From Paenibacillus gyeongsangnamensis (GTDB lineage: Bacteria > Bacillota > Bacilli > Paenibacillales > NBRC-103111): a DNA stretch of 64,000 bases. Under the pieces are notes generated by a model, which saw only the letters and a program-made list of their open reading frames with translations, was not told the origin of the DNA and ran no database searches. Of this stretch, positions 50,784-59,292 are shown piece after piece (the first letter of the stretch is position 1; each line of letters opens with the position of its first letter). The translations under genes and the position numbers were made by a program. The stretch spans positions 124,001 through 188,000 of the forward strand of contig NZ_JAQAGZ010000011.1 of assembly GCF_027533625.1 (NCBI RefSeq), read 5' to 3'.

Positions 50784-52708
50784 ATCATGTCGTTATTATT
50801 GGGGAGGGAATGCTTGCGGATATGGTAGGCAAGCGTTTGTCCGGGTTCTTCATAGTCCATAGATCGGATTTCAGTCAAGCTATACCTGCAGCAGAGCTTG
50901 TTTTAGTGCTGCAGGATCAAGAGAACTCCTACTTTGAAGCGGAAGAGATGCTGCGGCCGCTCGGCATTCCTTGGCTATGCGCCTATGCATCTATAGGGGA
51001 AGGGGTGGTAGGACCGCTGATCTTTCCGGGGAGAGACGGGTGCTCCCAATGTGCCGAAAAACGGCTATCTTTGGCGGGAGGCAACCTCGAAGAGGCAGAA
51101 GAGTTATTAGAAAAGCTGGTCACACCCGATTTTACTCCTCGTTTTACTAAAGCGTTATCCCCTGCGGGATATCGTTATATGGCATATATCATAGCGGAGG
51201 AAACGGCTAAGGTGCTGCGGGGCGAAAAGGCGAATACGGAAGGACATGTTTATTTAATCAACTTTAGAAATTTGAACTGCTCCATCCATTATGTCTTGCC
51301 CGATGGGAATTGTCCGGTTTGCGGCAGATTGCCGGACGATTCGCCGGAAGCCGCCGAAATATCACTAATGGAGTGCCTTAAACTTAACAATAGTTACCGA
51401 TGCCGTTCGTTGGGCGATTTGCAAGAGGTTTTGTTAAAGGATTATTTGGACAGCCGCACCGGAATCTTTAATGACAAGTGGTTGGATCTCGTATCAGCCT
51501 TTGCCGGCATGGCCGTAAAACTCCCATTAGGCTTTCACTATGAGGTGACGTCAGGCCGTTCGCATTCGTATGCGGAAAGCGGACTCACAGCTATACTAGA
51601 GGGCTTGGAACGATATTGCGGTTTCGCTCCCCTAGGCAAACGGACGGCTGTGTTCGACAGCTATTCCCGTCTTAAGGTTGATGCAATGGATCCTTTTAAG
51701 GTAGGGTTTCATGCGAAGGAGCAGTACGAACAACCGGATTTTCCATTCATACCATTTGATCCCGATCGTCCGATGGAATGGGTTTGGGGATATTCATTCC
51801 TACAGGAACGTCCGGTCTTGGTTCCCAAACTGTTGGCGTATTACAGCCTGGGCTATGAAGGGGGCTTTGTATTTGAAACCTCCAACGGGTGTGCGATCGG
51901 AGGAAGTCTGGAGGAGGCGATCTTGCACGGGATTTTCGAGGTGGTTGAACGCGATTCCTTTTTGATGACCTGGTATGCCAGACTACCAGTTTCTCGGCTA
52001 GAACATAACTCGTCGGGGGACCGGGAGCTGTCGATAATGATCGATCGTATTAGGGCGATCACGGGATATGAGGTATACTTGTACAATACGACGGTGGAAA
52101 ACGGAATTCCGAGCATATGGGCGTTGGCGAAGGGGGGGACAGAGCACAGAGTGAACCTAATTTGTGCCGCAGGAGCTCATCTCGACCCGGTTCGGGCGGC
52201 CAAGAGTGCCATATTCGAGCTAGCGGGATTGATCCCGCGGATTGAAAAACGATGGACCGAACGAAGCTCGGAAGCCGAAGCCATGTTCAATGATTCGTTC
52301 CTTGTGCAGCAGATGGATGATCATGCTCTGCTGTACTGTTTGCCGCAAGCGGAGGAACGGCTCCGGTTTTTGCTGGATGAACGGCGCTCTATCCGTACAT
52401 TCGAAGAAGAGTTCCCTTCCGTGCCGTCGCATGTGGATTTAGCGGAAGATTTAAAACAAGTTCTTCAGACGTTTCGCAGTCTTCATTTGGATGTCATTGT
52501 AGTCGAACAGTCGTCAAGCGAGACACTCCGCAACGGTTTGCGCTGTGTGAAAGTGCTGTTTCCAGGAATGCTGCCTATGACGTTCGGACATCATATTAGA
52601 CGCTTGACGGGCCTTGACAGGATCCTTGAGGTACCGATGAAGCTTGGTTACGTAAATCACAGGCTGACGATGGAGGAGCTTAATCCTTATCCGCATCCGT
52701 TTCCGTAA
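50780..52708 (+). CDS. Fused leader-binding/YcaO cyclodehydratase of a TOMM (azoline peptide) pathway
   Basis: 642 residues. N-terminal ~230 residues are a ThiF-like partner domain with a zinc tetrad (CSQC near 90 and CPVC near 180); the rest is a YcaO domain that uses ATP to turn Cys/Ser/Thr of a precursor into azolines. ATP/Mg residues are in SGRSHSYAESGLTAILEGLERYC and LEEAILHGIFEVVERDSF; the C-terminus ends PYPHPFP, the PxPxP tail typical of azoline-forming YcaO enzymes. So the active site looks intact. GGAGAGGAGG site. No SagB-type dehydrogenase or Cys-rich precursor is adjacent; precursors of related Bacillus systems may lie elsewhere in the genome. Confidence 0.88.
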   Translation: MNHVVIIGEGMLADMVGKRLSGFFIVHRSDFSQAIPAAELVLVLQDQENSYFEAEEMLRPLGIPWLCAYASIGEGVVGPLIFPGRDGCSQCAEKRLSLAGGNLEEAEELLEKLVTPDFTPRFTKALSPAGYRYMAYIIAEETAKVLRGEKANTEGHVYLINFRNLNCSIHYVLPDGNCPVCGRLPDDSPEAAEISLMECLKLNNSYRCRSLGDLQEVLLKDYLDSRTGIFNDKWLDLVSAFAGMAVKLPLGFHYEVTSGRSHSYAESGLTAILEGLERYCGFAPLGKRTAVFDSYSRLKVDAMDPFKVGFHAKEQYEQPDFPFIPFDPDRPMEWVWGYSFLQERPVLVPKLLAYYSLGYEGGFVFETSNGCAIGGSLEEAILHGIFEVVERDSFLMTWYARLPVSRLEHNSSGDRELSIMIDRIRAITGYEVYLYNTTVENGIPSIWALAKGGTEHRVNLICAAGAHLDPVRAAKSAIFELAGLIPRIEKRWTERSSEAEAMFNDSFLVQQMDDHALLYCLPQAEERLRFLLDERRSIRTFEEEFPSVPSHVDLAEDLKQVLQTFRSLHLDVIVVEQSSSETLRNGLRCVKVLFPGMLPMTFGHHIRRLTGLDRILEVPMKLGYVNHRLTMEELNPYPHPFP

Positions 52709-52728
52709 GCGGAAGCCCCGGCCAACGA

Positions 52729-52759
52729 AACCTCAAGGTATTGTCCTTAGAGGTTTTTT
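52729..52759 (+). terminator. Terminator of the TOMM cassette
   Basis: AACCTCAAGG pairs with CCTTAGAGGTT (one bulged A), 6-base loop, then TTTTTT; 20 bases after the YcaO stop. Confidence 0.8.
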
Positions 52760-52854
52760 GTATTTATCTTAAGTAGAAGTTGGAGCTTACCTACACCAAA
52801 TAAGCTTGAGACCTTTTCGGGTTTAAATTCAAGAATATCCATTTCAATTCTCAT
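52747..52854 (-). CDS. Possible 35-residue peptide, minus strand
   Basis: ATG 52854 follows a very strong GGGGGAGGAGAG site. The product (MRIEMDILEFKPEKVSSLFG... ending NTKNL) has no Cys, one weakly amphipathic helix and no recognised family. Its stop lies in the TOMM terminator. It could be a real small gene or the surviving head of a lost one. It lacks Cys and is Ser/Thr-poor, so it is a poor candidate TOMM precursor. Confidence 0.3.
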   Translation of the reverse strand: MRIEMDILEFKPEKVSSLFGVGKLQLLLKINTKNL

Positions 52855-53171
52855 CTCTCCTCCCCCATCCTTTCTACTATGCAAAGTGATATTCCATAAT
52901 TAAATGGAAAACGGAGCCCGCAAACCCGCGTGGCTCCGTTATTGTTGTTACATATTTGATTAGAATTTGCTTTGCGCCGCTGCTAAATTGGCTGTTGTGA
53001 ACATCCTCCATCATTTCATCAGCTTTGATCCACGCCTTTACTTGATTCAATTGGGCTTTCCATCGGCAAAAAATTGGGATTGGTCTGGGTAATCAGCGCA
53101 ATTACAAACAATCCTAATATTGAAGGGTTATTTATATTGATTGATATTTCTTCTCAATATCATAATAAAGC
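52760..53171. other. Gap between TOMM cassette and glycosidase remnant
   Basis: Apart from the possible peptide, it has a strong hairpin at 52910-52940 (AACGGAGCC / GGCTCCGTT) that on the minus strand is followed by TTTTCC, so it could end or attenuate leftward transcription. The remainder up to 53171 is AT-rich with no supported gene. Confidence 0.5.
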
Positions 53172-53825
53172 CTATTTTCTTGCACATCTATTTTCGAAAA
53201 AATATTGCGCCGTATTTCTGGCATCGACCTGGAGACGCACCGTTTCCCCTGCCTGTACGGGCTGCGGCTCTCCATTGTTCAAATGCAACAGCACGCCAGA
53301 GCTTTCGAATCGTATTTCGGCGAATACCGCAGCGGAATCGTAATTTAAGAGGATCAGCAGCTTGCCTTGAGGATGATCCAATTGGCGAAGCCTTAGGTCT
53401 TTACGAGAGTTGACAAGCGCGATACTATCATGCAGCGTCTGCGGCAGCAGCGAAGCGAGCCACTTCCCCGCTTCCTTGTCGGGCCTGGTGAAGTACGCTT
53501 GAAAGAAATTCGTGCCAATCCGGACCGCACGTCCGTTCCCGAGCTTACATTCGGTCACTGCAGGTCGGCTGTCATCGAACCGATACACAGCTTCAGCCTC
53601 TGTAGTTCGTAACGGCAGTCGATAAAACCACCCTTCTCTTTCGACAGACCGGTTTTTTAGCCGGATGGACTCGAGACCGGTCTCCACATCTTGTACTTGA
53701 GAGCCGAACAGCCTAGCTGCCGCTTGCAGCGCTTCTTTATCGATATGGCCATTCTCGTCTTTCATTGCGCATAACCCATCGGCGACCACTGCGCCGCCAC
53801 CCCGGACAAACCGTTCAAACGTTCG
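53172..53825 (-). pseudogene. C-terminal remnant of a beta-galactosidase-like (GH42-type) enzyme
   Basis: About 215 residues remain, reading RTFERFVRGGGAVVADGLCAMKDENGH ... (in two parts), FGSQVQDVET, WFYRLPLRTTEAEAVYRFDD, GRAVRIGTNFFQAYF and a C-terminal beta-sandwich. This is the trimerisation plus C-terminal part seen in GH42 and related glycosidases; the catalytic barrel is gone. The 5' side is cut at about 53825 exactly where IS1380-type sequence starts on the other strand, so the element or a deletion linked to it removed the front. Confidence 0.72.
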
Positions 53826-54517
53826 AGCTCCTTGGCAAACATCCGGTCAAGTACGCCCGGTTTGACAAGGGTTTTGGCGGTGAAGACTTCTACAGCTTGT
53901 GGGAACAACGGAACATCGGCTACGTAGGCAAGCTGAAATGGACGAAGCGCTTAGCCTCTGAAGTAGCAGCCTGTCGGTACTGAACTCGATTCGTGGATGA
54001 AGATTGGATCATCGAGGGCATTACGCTATGGTATAAAGCCACCTCATGGGAGAAGCCCCGTCGTGTTGCCGTGATTCGAAAAGCCCAAGTAATCCAGAAT
54101 GATCAATCTTGCCTGCTGCTAGATACGGACTGGCAATATGAGGCGATCGTCACGAATCTTGTATGGGAGCCCATTGATTTATGGCGATTTTACAACCAGA
54201 GGTGCTGTATGGAAAACTACATCAAGGAAGCCAAACGCGGGTTTTCCATAGACCGAATTGCGACGAGTAATTTTGAAGCAAACGAAATCGACCTTTTGGT
54301 TAAACTGCTTACGTACAACCTTTACGAACGGTTCAAACGAGACTGCTGCGACCCGATTCATCAGGGGTATTCGATTGCCCGGTTCCGTTTGGAATTCTTT
54401 CACTGTGCCGCAACCTTGATCCGACACAGCCGACAGATCATCCTGAAGCTGGCGAAAGACTTCGCGAACCGATATGCCTGGAAGCAAATCGAGACAAGGA
54501 TAGCCCTACTGGAATGA
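53826..54517 (+). mobile_element. IS1380-family transposase remnant
   Basis: Plus-strand C-terminal half of an IS1380-type DDE transposase: LLGKHPVKYARFDKGFGGEDFYSLWE, IVTNL...IDLWRFYNQRCCMENYIKEAKRGF (with the conserved E of the DDE triad), and FFHCAATLIRHSRQIILKLA. The N-terminal half is absent, and the frame is interrupted by an in-frame TGA at 53981-53983 that lies in otherwise well-conserved sequence. Cannot transpose. Right end is before the unrelated fragment at 54692. Confidence 0.85.
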
Positions 54518-54691
54518 TTAAGTTACACAATTTAACATGGAAATCCAAAAGCCCGTCGTGATGGGGTAGGGGAAAGTATACCTCAATTCCATCAAAGGCT
54601 CTGAATGCAGAGGAAACTCACCCTGATTTTTACAGCTACCCCGCTTTAATTCAATGACGATTGTCTGTAATCATGGGCTTTCGAAATTCAG

Positions 54692-54817
54692 GTTAAATTC
54701 TACGTAAATGATGTATTGGAGCTGACGGCTACCGACTCAAGCTTTACGTCAGGGAAAATTGCTCTAAAAGCTACAAATGACACTGTTGAATTTGACGAGG
54801 TTACAGTAACACCGTAA
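54692..54817 (+). pseudogene. C-terminal fragment of a secreted beta-sandwich (LamG/CBM-like) protein
   Basis: 41 codons without a start: VKFYVNDVLELTATDSSFTS, GKIALKATNDTVEFDEVTVTP, then TAA. The strand pattern with a final FDEV.V is like the end of concanavalin-like or DUF1080-type domains of sugar-active proteins. It lies behind the IS1380 remnant, so it may be the target gene of the insertion. Confidence 0.5.
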
Positions 54818-54838
54818 CCCTATTAAAAAGTATTCGAG

Positions 54839-54897
54839 AAATTAGTAAATGGAGTAAAATGGAGTATTGACTTGGTCAATACTCCATTTACTAATTT
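54839..54897. repeat. Long hairpin with a 10-bp tandem duplication in one arm
   Basis: The right arm (GTCAATACTCCATTTACTAA + TTT, 54875-54897) is complementary to the left arm, except that the left arm repeats AAATGGAGTA twice (54847-54866). Without the duplication the arms pair over 23 bases around a 3-base loop. It stands alone between the fragment at 54692 and empty sequence. Confidence 0.75.
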
Positions 54898-55479
54898 AAA
54901 GGAAGAATTGAAATTCTACGCATACCATAATATAGGAGGAGATAGGTTTGAAAAAATTTGCATTTAATGGAGCCGGTTATCCAATCCCATAGACTTCGTA
55001 ATAAGATGACGTCTATCGCTTCACTGTACCATTTTATTATAACTTCAAGATTCTTGGTTCTCCAAAATATTCCTCCGAAACCTTTTATCATCGTATCTAA
55101 CTACAGTCAGTCATCAAATTTTTAGGTATCCGATTACTTTAGATATTCGAGATTTATTTTAAGTTCCTTTTTCAACTATACTGCTGCCCGTTCGTGGAAA
55201 AGGCAGCCGATCGATCGGTCATAGCCGGCTGCCGCGGTGTCTTTATTCAACTAACGTACCCGTTAGTGAAACTACGTGTATAATTGTATCCATTTTCCGC
55301 ACATTATATATAACGGTTGCGCAGGTATGTCGCAGTGTATGAGGAATTACTTTATAATTATTTGCCCTAATACCGGCTTGGGTCACCCTCAGGGGCGACG
55401 CTGGTGCTGTTTACTTGAGTCGTCTGCTAGCAACTTTTCGCATCATTGAGTTTTATTTCACATCTTTAATTAGACCGTT
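54898..55479. other. Non-coding stretch before the TetR gene
   Basis: 580 bases without a supported gene. GGAGGAG at 54936-54942 precedes a TTG-started 14-codon frame (MKKFAFNGAGYPIP) that looks like the head of a lost gene. An 8-bp inverted repeat GGCAGCCG / CGGCTGCC (55202-55233) sits within otherwise AT-rich sequence. Nothing else was recognised. Confidence 0.4.
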
Positions 55480-56109
55480 TCACAAATTGCAGCGGCCACG
55501 TAACCCGTCACATACAACGGACAGGATGCGCTCAGATAATCCGTAATCATCATTGTATTCCAGAGTTCGCACAACACCACATAGAATAGCAGTTATATCG
55601 GTTACCTGAATGTCATTGCGAACTGAACCCGCCAGCTGCGCGCGATTCAGTAGTTCCCCTAGTGCATTTCGAAAATCCAGTGAGATACCAGAGAGCGGAC
55701 GATGAATGTCCATACCACTGGCTAGAGCGGCGATAAGTGCTTTGTTTCCCATGCCCTCTCTCACAATCAGTGACAGAAAGTTAAAAAAAGCCGGACCTGG
55801 ATCATCATGTTCAAGCATTTCCATTGCTTTGTCGATAAGACGTTGCTTAAATCTGAAAACCACAGCTTCAAATAATTCTTCTTTCGTCGGAAAATGACGA
55901 TATACAGTTCCAACCCCCAACCCTGCACGATTGGCAATTTCATCAATTGGAACGTCTAATCCCTCAGTGGCGAAAACTTTCGTTGCAACGTCGAGTATAC
56001 GCTCTCTGTTTCGTCTGGCGTCCGCTCGTAGTGATTTTCCCATTGTAACTGAATCGATTGAATTCGAACCAACATCATCTCGAGCTCGCGAGGGCTCCTT
56101 TATTGGCAT
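55480..56109 (-). CDS. TetR-family transcriptional repressor
   Basis: 209 residues from ATG 56109 (MPIKEPSRAR; AGGAG 8 bases upstream). Helix-turn-helix at ~35-75 (TEGLDVPIDEIANRAGLGVGTVYRHFPTKEELFEAV), then an all-helical ligand domain. The frame stays open to 56211 but the extension has no ribosome site and would cover the -10 box. Divergent from an SDR gene; the shared region holds ACGGA/TCCGT inverted repeats, so it represses both genes until an unknown ligand binds. Confidence 0.9.
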   Translation of the reverse strand: MPIKEPSRARDDVGSNSIDSVTMGKSLRADARRNRERILDVATKVFATEGLDVPIDEIANRAGLGVGTVYRHFPTKEELFEAVVFRFKQRLIDKAMEMLEHDDPGPAFFNFLSLIVREGMGNKALIAALASGMDIHRPLSGISLDFRNALGELLNRAQLAGSVRNDIQVTDITAILCGVVRTLEYNDDYGLSERILSVVCDGLRGRCNL

Positions 56110-56133
56110 ATGAATGACTCCTCTCACGATTAC

Positions 56134-56198
56134 ATTATACACTAAATTGACAAACGGAGTTTCCGTTCCGTATAATAAACGGAGTAATGGTTCCGTTT
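56134..56198. promoter_or_regulatory. Overlapping divergent promoters with TetR operators
   Basis: Plus strand: consensus TTGACA (56147-56152), 18-base spacer, TATAAT (56171-56176) for the SDR gene. Minus strand: TATAAT at 56139-56134 for tetR. Operators: ACGGA-GTT-TCCGT (56154-56166) fills the spacer, and AAACGGA / TCCGTTT (56177-56183 and 56192-56198) follows the -10. Binding would block RNA polymerase directly. Confidence 0.8.
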
Positions 56199-56232
56199 CA
56201 GGAATTATCACTTTATACTGGAGGTATAAAAC

Positions 56233-56955
56233 ATGTCATTGCAAAATCATCGCGCCGTTATTGTGGGCGGTACTTCGGGTATCGGCCTGGCGGTCGCCAA
56301 ATCATTTCTCGCGCAAGGTGCCCAGGTAATTGTTGCCAGTCGGTCACAAGAGAAAGTAGACGTGGCAATGAAAGAGCTCGGGACAGCACATGGGTACGTC
56401 CTAGATTTCCAAGACGAAAGCCAGACGAAACAGTTCTTTGAGAACATTGTAACCTTCGATCACCTCGTTGTCACAGCTTCCGGGGGGGCGGCCAGGGAAC
56501 CCTTTGATGCTTTATCCATCGATGATGCAAAGGCTGCGTTTGCCAGCAAGTTCTGGGGACAATACGTAACAGTGAAAGCCGCATTGCCTTACATCAAAAA
56601 GTCCGGTTCGATCACGTTGACTTCCGGTGCATATGCCGCACGCCCGTTAAAAGGCGCTTCTACGATGGTTGCGATCAACTCAGCCATTGAGGGCCTTGCC
56701 CGTGTTTTGGCGATGGATTTGGCACCGATTCGAGTCAACGTTGTGTCACCAGGAGTGGTGGATACACCCGTTTTCAGTGGAATGGACACCGAAAGTCGTG
56801 AAGCGATGTTCCAAAGGGCTGCGCAGTCACTTTTGCTGAAGCGTATTGCAAAGCCGGAAGAGATTGCTGAGGCATATGTGTATTTGGCGAATAATTCATA
56901 TACGACCGGTTCTGTGATTCAAATTGAGGGTGGTGCAATCCTGACTGGAATCTAA
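56233..56955 (+). CDS. Short-chain dehydrogenase/reductase (SDR), TetR-controlled
   Basis: 240 residues, classical SDR fold. NAD(P) loop GGTSGIGLAVAKSF (residues ~12-25) and the C-terminal GSVIQIEGGAIL are clear. The active site is odd: the usual YxxxK reads GASTMVAINSAIEG, so the catalytic Tyr and Lys are replaced while the Ser (LTSGAYAARP) is kept. That variant is found in some SDRs of the DltE/atypical kind and may alter or abolish dehydrogenase activity. GGAGG before the ATG; strong promoter with TetR operators. Substrate unknown; probably a small toxic carbonyl compound. Confidence 0.88.
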   Translation: MSLQNHRAVIVGGTSGIGLAVAKSFLAQGAQVIVASRSQEKVDVAMKELGTAHGYVLDFQDESQTKQFFENIVTFDHLVVTASGGAAREPFDALSIDDAKAAFASKFWGQYVTVKAALPYIKKSGSITLTSGAYAARPLKGASTMVAINSAIEGLARVLAMDLAPIRVNVVSPGVVDTPVFSGMDTESREAMFQRAAQSLLLKRIAKPEEIAEAYVYLANNSYTTGSVIQIEGGAILTGI

Positions 56956-57302
56956 ACAGATTCTTAATGAGGGAAGTATTGTGTCAATTTACATTATTAT
57001 CCGAAATGACAAGAACTTGAACCGATACATGACAAAAACCACGTGTTCCAATTACAATCTGCTCCGACTCCGCTTTTGTGTCCTTGGACTGCTGAATTCT
57101 GATTCATGATGATAATATCCCCAAATTTGTGTCGTTTGACTCTCTCCTCCTGTTAGTCCGGTTGGCACCTTTATTGACAATTCAATGGAGTATGAAAAAT
57201 TGGAAAAGGAAATTCTAAGAACAAGTGCATTCTTCTAGCCCGATTGCATCGGCAAAAATTGTCTAGTACTTCGAATACTAAATTTGGAGGACGATGAAAC
57301 AG
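56956..57302. other. Gap between the two SDR genes
   Basis: 347 bases, AT-rich. A short open piece GTFIDNSMEYEKLEKEILRT (57168-57240, no start) may be the tail of a lost gene. GGAGG at 57286-57290 is the ribosome site of the following broken SDR gene. Nothing else seen. Confidence 0.4.
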
Positions 57303-57948
57303 ATGAGTAAGAAGCTTATCGTTGTTGTTGGAGCAGGTCCAGGTGTCGGAATGTGCAAAAAAATTCGGCACCAATAACTTCCGGGTCGTCCTAGTTTCTC
57401 GTAACCAGGATGCACTTGATCAATATGCGAAGGAGCTTAGCTCGGAAGGAATTGAAACTTACGCCTTAGCGGCCGATGCAGCAAATTCGGCCTCGTTGAC
57501 GGCAGCTTTTGAACAAATCAAGAAAAACTACGGTTCACCCGATGTGCTGGTGTACAACGTTGCTGTTCTGAAAAGCGGAAAACCAACTTCACTGACGGCA
57601 GAGTCTCTTGTATCTCACTATCAGGTTGACGTAGCCGGTGCTCTGCATTGCGCATTGCAAGTTATCCCGGATCAAGTGGCTCAAAAAGCGGGAACAATCC
57701 TCTTCACAGGTGGCAACTTTGCGCTGCGTCCTTCGGCAGACTACACTGCTCTTTCCATAGGCAAAGCAGCGCTACGTACCTTGGCCTTTACTTTGGCTGA
57801 AGAACTGAAGCCTCAAGGCGTTTTTGTTGGAACAGTTACGATTGCCGGCATCGTCGCACCGGGCACTCGCTTTGCCCCCGAACTAATCGCAGAGAAATAC
57901 TGGGAGCTGTATGAAAAACGCGAAGAGCACGAAATTGTGTACAGTTAA
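57303..57948 (+). pseudogene. SDR-family oxidoreductase with a frameshift in the NAD-binding loop
   Basis: Starts MSKKLIVVVGAGPGVGM (ATG 57303) and then loses the frame near 57355; the other frame continues AKKFGTNNFRVVLVSRNQDA to a normal end at 57948 (KREEHEIVYS). Joining the frames gives a full ~215-residue SDR of the GxGPGxG type with a deletion of a few bases after VGM. Everything after that is well conserved, with the active-site ALSIGKAALR in place of YxxxK. Either a recent mutation or a sequencing error. Confidence 0.85.
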
Positions 57949-57995
57949 AGCACATGCTTTCTGATTCAAAAAAAGCTCAGTCAGTATCTTAGGCT

Positions 57996-58304
57996 TGGGC
58001 GTGTTTTTGTCACGGGTGCGACAGGCTTATCGGATCTGCGGTTGTTTGCGAGCTCCTCGAGGCAGGGCATCAAGTTGTCGGGCTTGCCCGCTCGGATAGG
58101 GCAGACGCGTGGCTTACGGCCGCTGGGGCCGAAGTACACCAAGGGACCCTCGACGACCTCGACAGCCTTCGTAGCGGTATCGTTGCAGTAGACCCTGGCC
58201 TTTGAGCACGACTTCTCGGACTACGGCGCCGCGGTCGCAGCCGATCTTCGCGCCGCCGAGACGATCGGTGAGGCGCTCGAGGGCGCCGGCAAGCCGTTTG
58301 GACA
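57996..58304 (+). pseudogene. GC-rich remnant of an NAD-dependent epimerase-like gene
   Basis: Plus strand reads RVFVTGATGL, then after a one-base loss near 58029 IGSAVVCELLEAGHQVVGLA, AGAEVHQGTLDDLDSLRSG and, after a further deletion near 58200, HDFSDYGAAVAADLRAAETI to GEALEGAGKPF. This is the start of an extended SDR (epimerase/reductase type) with its TGATGxIG loop. Base composition is far more GC-rich than either side, unlike typical genes of this genome, which suggests acquired DNA. It ends at about 58304 against a ChbG remnant on the other strand. Confidence 0.82.
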
Positions 58305-58305
58305 C

Positions 58306-58469
58306 TGCTTCACATGCAGCATTGGCTGGAATCATAATTGATGTGGATGAGATGACATTATTTTGGAACATTTGCACGATAGCGTCATTCGTAGAATGCG
58401 TTACTCCAAAATCATCTGCATTAATATTTACTAATCGTCTGTTTCATTAAAACCTAATTCTTGATTCAT
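58306..58469 (-). pseudogene. N-terminal remnant of a ChbG/YdjC-family carbohydrate deacetylase
   Basis: GGAGG precedes ATG 58469 (MNQELGFNETD), the frame shifts near 58433 and then reads LVNINADDFGVTHSTNDAIV, QNNVISSTSIMIPANAACEA before the break. NADDFG with both metal Asp residues is diagnostic for ChbG deacetylases (remove acetyl from chito-oligosaccharides). Only ~50 of ~240 residues remain. Confidence 0.82.
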
Positions 58470-58518
58470 AATACTACCTCCGTATTTATGTACAAAAAAG
58501 ACCTGCGAGGACACAAAC

Positions 58519-58548
58519 AGGGGCACAACACATTCGATGTTGTGCCCC
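58519..58548. terminator. GC-rich hairpin, terminator-like
   Basis: Perfect 11-bp stem GGGGCACAACA / TGTTGTGCCCC with a 7-base loop. No T run in either direction, so its role is uncertain. The 230 bases after it hold no supported gene. Confidence 0.4.
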
Positions 58549-58781
58549 CTTAACATAGAGAAAAGCATTCATTTTTTTGGAAATATACACCAAATCTTGG
58601 GGGTGTAAAGAGATAGTTTATGCCCTTGGTACTCTACCCTCTTGTTGAGTAACCTGCCCATTTGTTTAATGAAACTTCTCTTTTGTTGAACAATCGTCCC
58701 CCGTTAGCCATCCATGAATCCTGTGCTGCACCACAGAGCATGAAAGTTAATCCGTTCTTTCATGATAGTTCAATAAGTATA

Positions 58782-59040
58782 TTATTTACAAGAATTTACG
58801 CTACTCGCTAAGACCACAGGTCCTAGCTTCCCAGTTTTTGAGTTGGAAAAACGCACCTCTATTTTACTATTTGCTAAATCTGCTGTTATATCGTCAAACC
58901 TACCTGCCCAAGTGGGACCACCTTCTTCTGGTGTTGGATACAGTGTGAATCTCCAGCTAATCTCATTTGGTATAAATGCAAAGCCTTCGAAACCATCATA
59001 TTCTCCAATAAAGGATGGTGTAGGAAGATTGAATACTTAT
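58782..59040 (-). pseudogene. Fragment of an unrecognised protein
   Basis: A minus-strand frame without start codon reads PTPSFIGEYDGFEGFAFIPN, EISWRFTLYPTPEEGG, PTWAGRFDDITADLANSKIE and VRFSNSKTGKLGPVV to a stop at 58782. Composition and codon use look coding. An upstream stop (near 59024) and lack of any start suggest a 5'-truncated or frameshifted gene. No family recognised. Confidence 0.4.
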
Positions 59041-59243
59041 GCTGGAGCGTGGAAAATTTGGTGTTAATTTTACTTTATAGATTAGAGCTACTCCTTGCAG
59101 CGGAGTATTTTACTTAGTGTATTGAGCATTCAAAAACTCTCCAATGATTTTCCCGAATAACGACGTTAACAATACATGGTCTTTCCAAAATTATACTCAT
59201 TTCTATAAGAACACATCATAAAGCTTAGGATTTATATCAAAAA

Positions 59244-59286
59244 GGGGCATCCCTAAGTCATCTATGATGACTTTTGGGACAGCCCC
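59244..59286 (-). terminator. Terminator of the DUF4309 lipoprotein gene
   Basis: Long hairpin GGGGCTGTCCCAAAAGTCAT / ATGACTTAGGGATGCCCC followed by TTTTTG on the minus strand, seven bases after the stop. Confidence 0.85.
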
Positions 59287-59292
59287 ATTTTC

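Noticed and set aside
58114..58377. 87-codon minus-strand frame that looks like one protein
   Set aside because: It is a chimera: the first ~30 residues are the ChbG remnant and the rest is antisense to the GC-rich epimerase relic.
58570..58780. Short frames with AACAA/GTTGA repeats between the ChbG and unknown remnants
   Set aside because: No frame longer than ~25 codons carries a recognisable motif; left as unassigned sequence.
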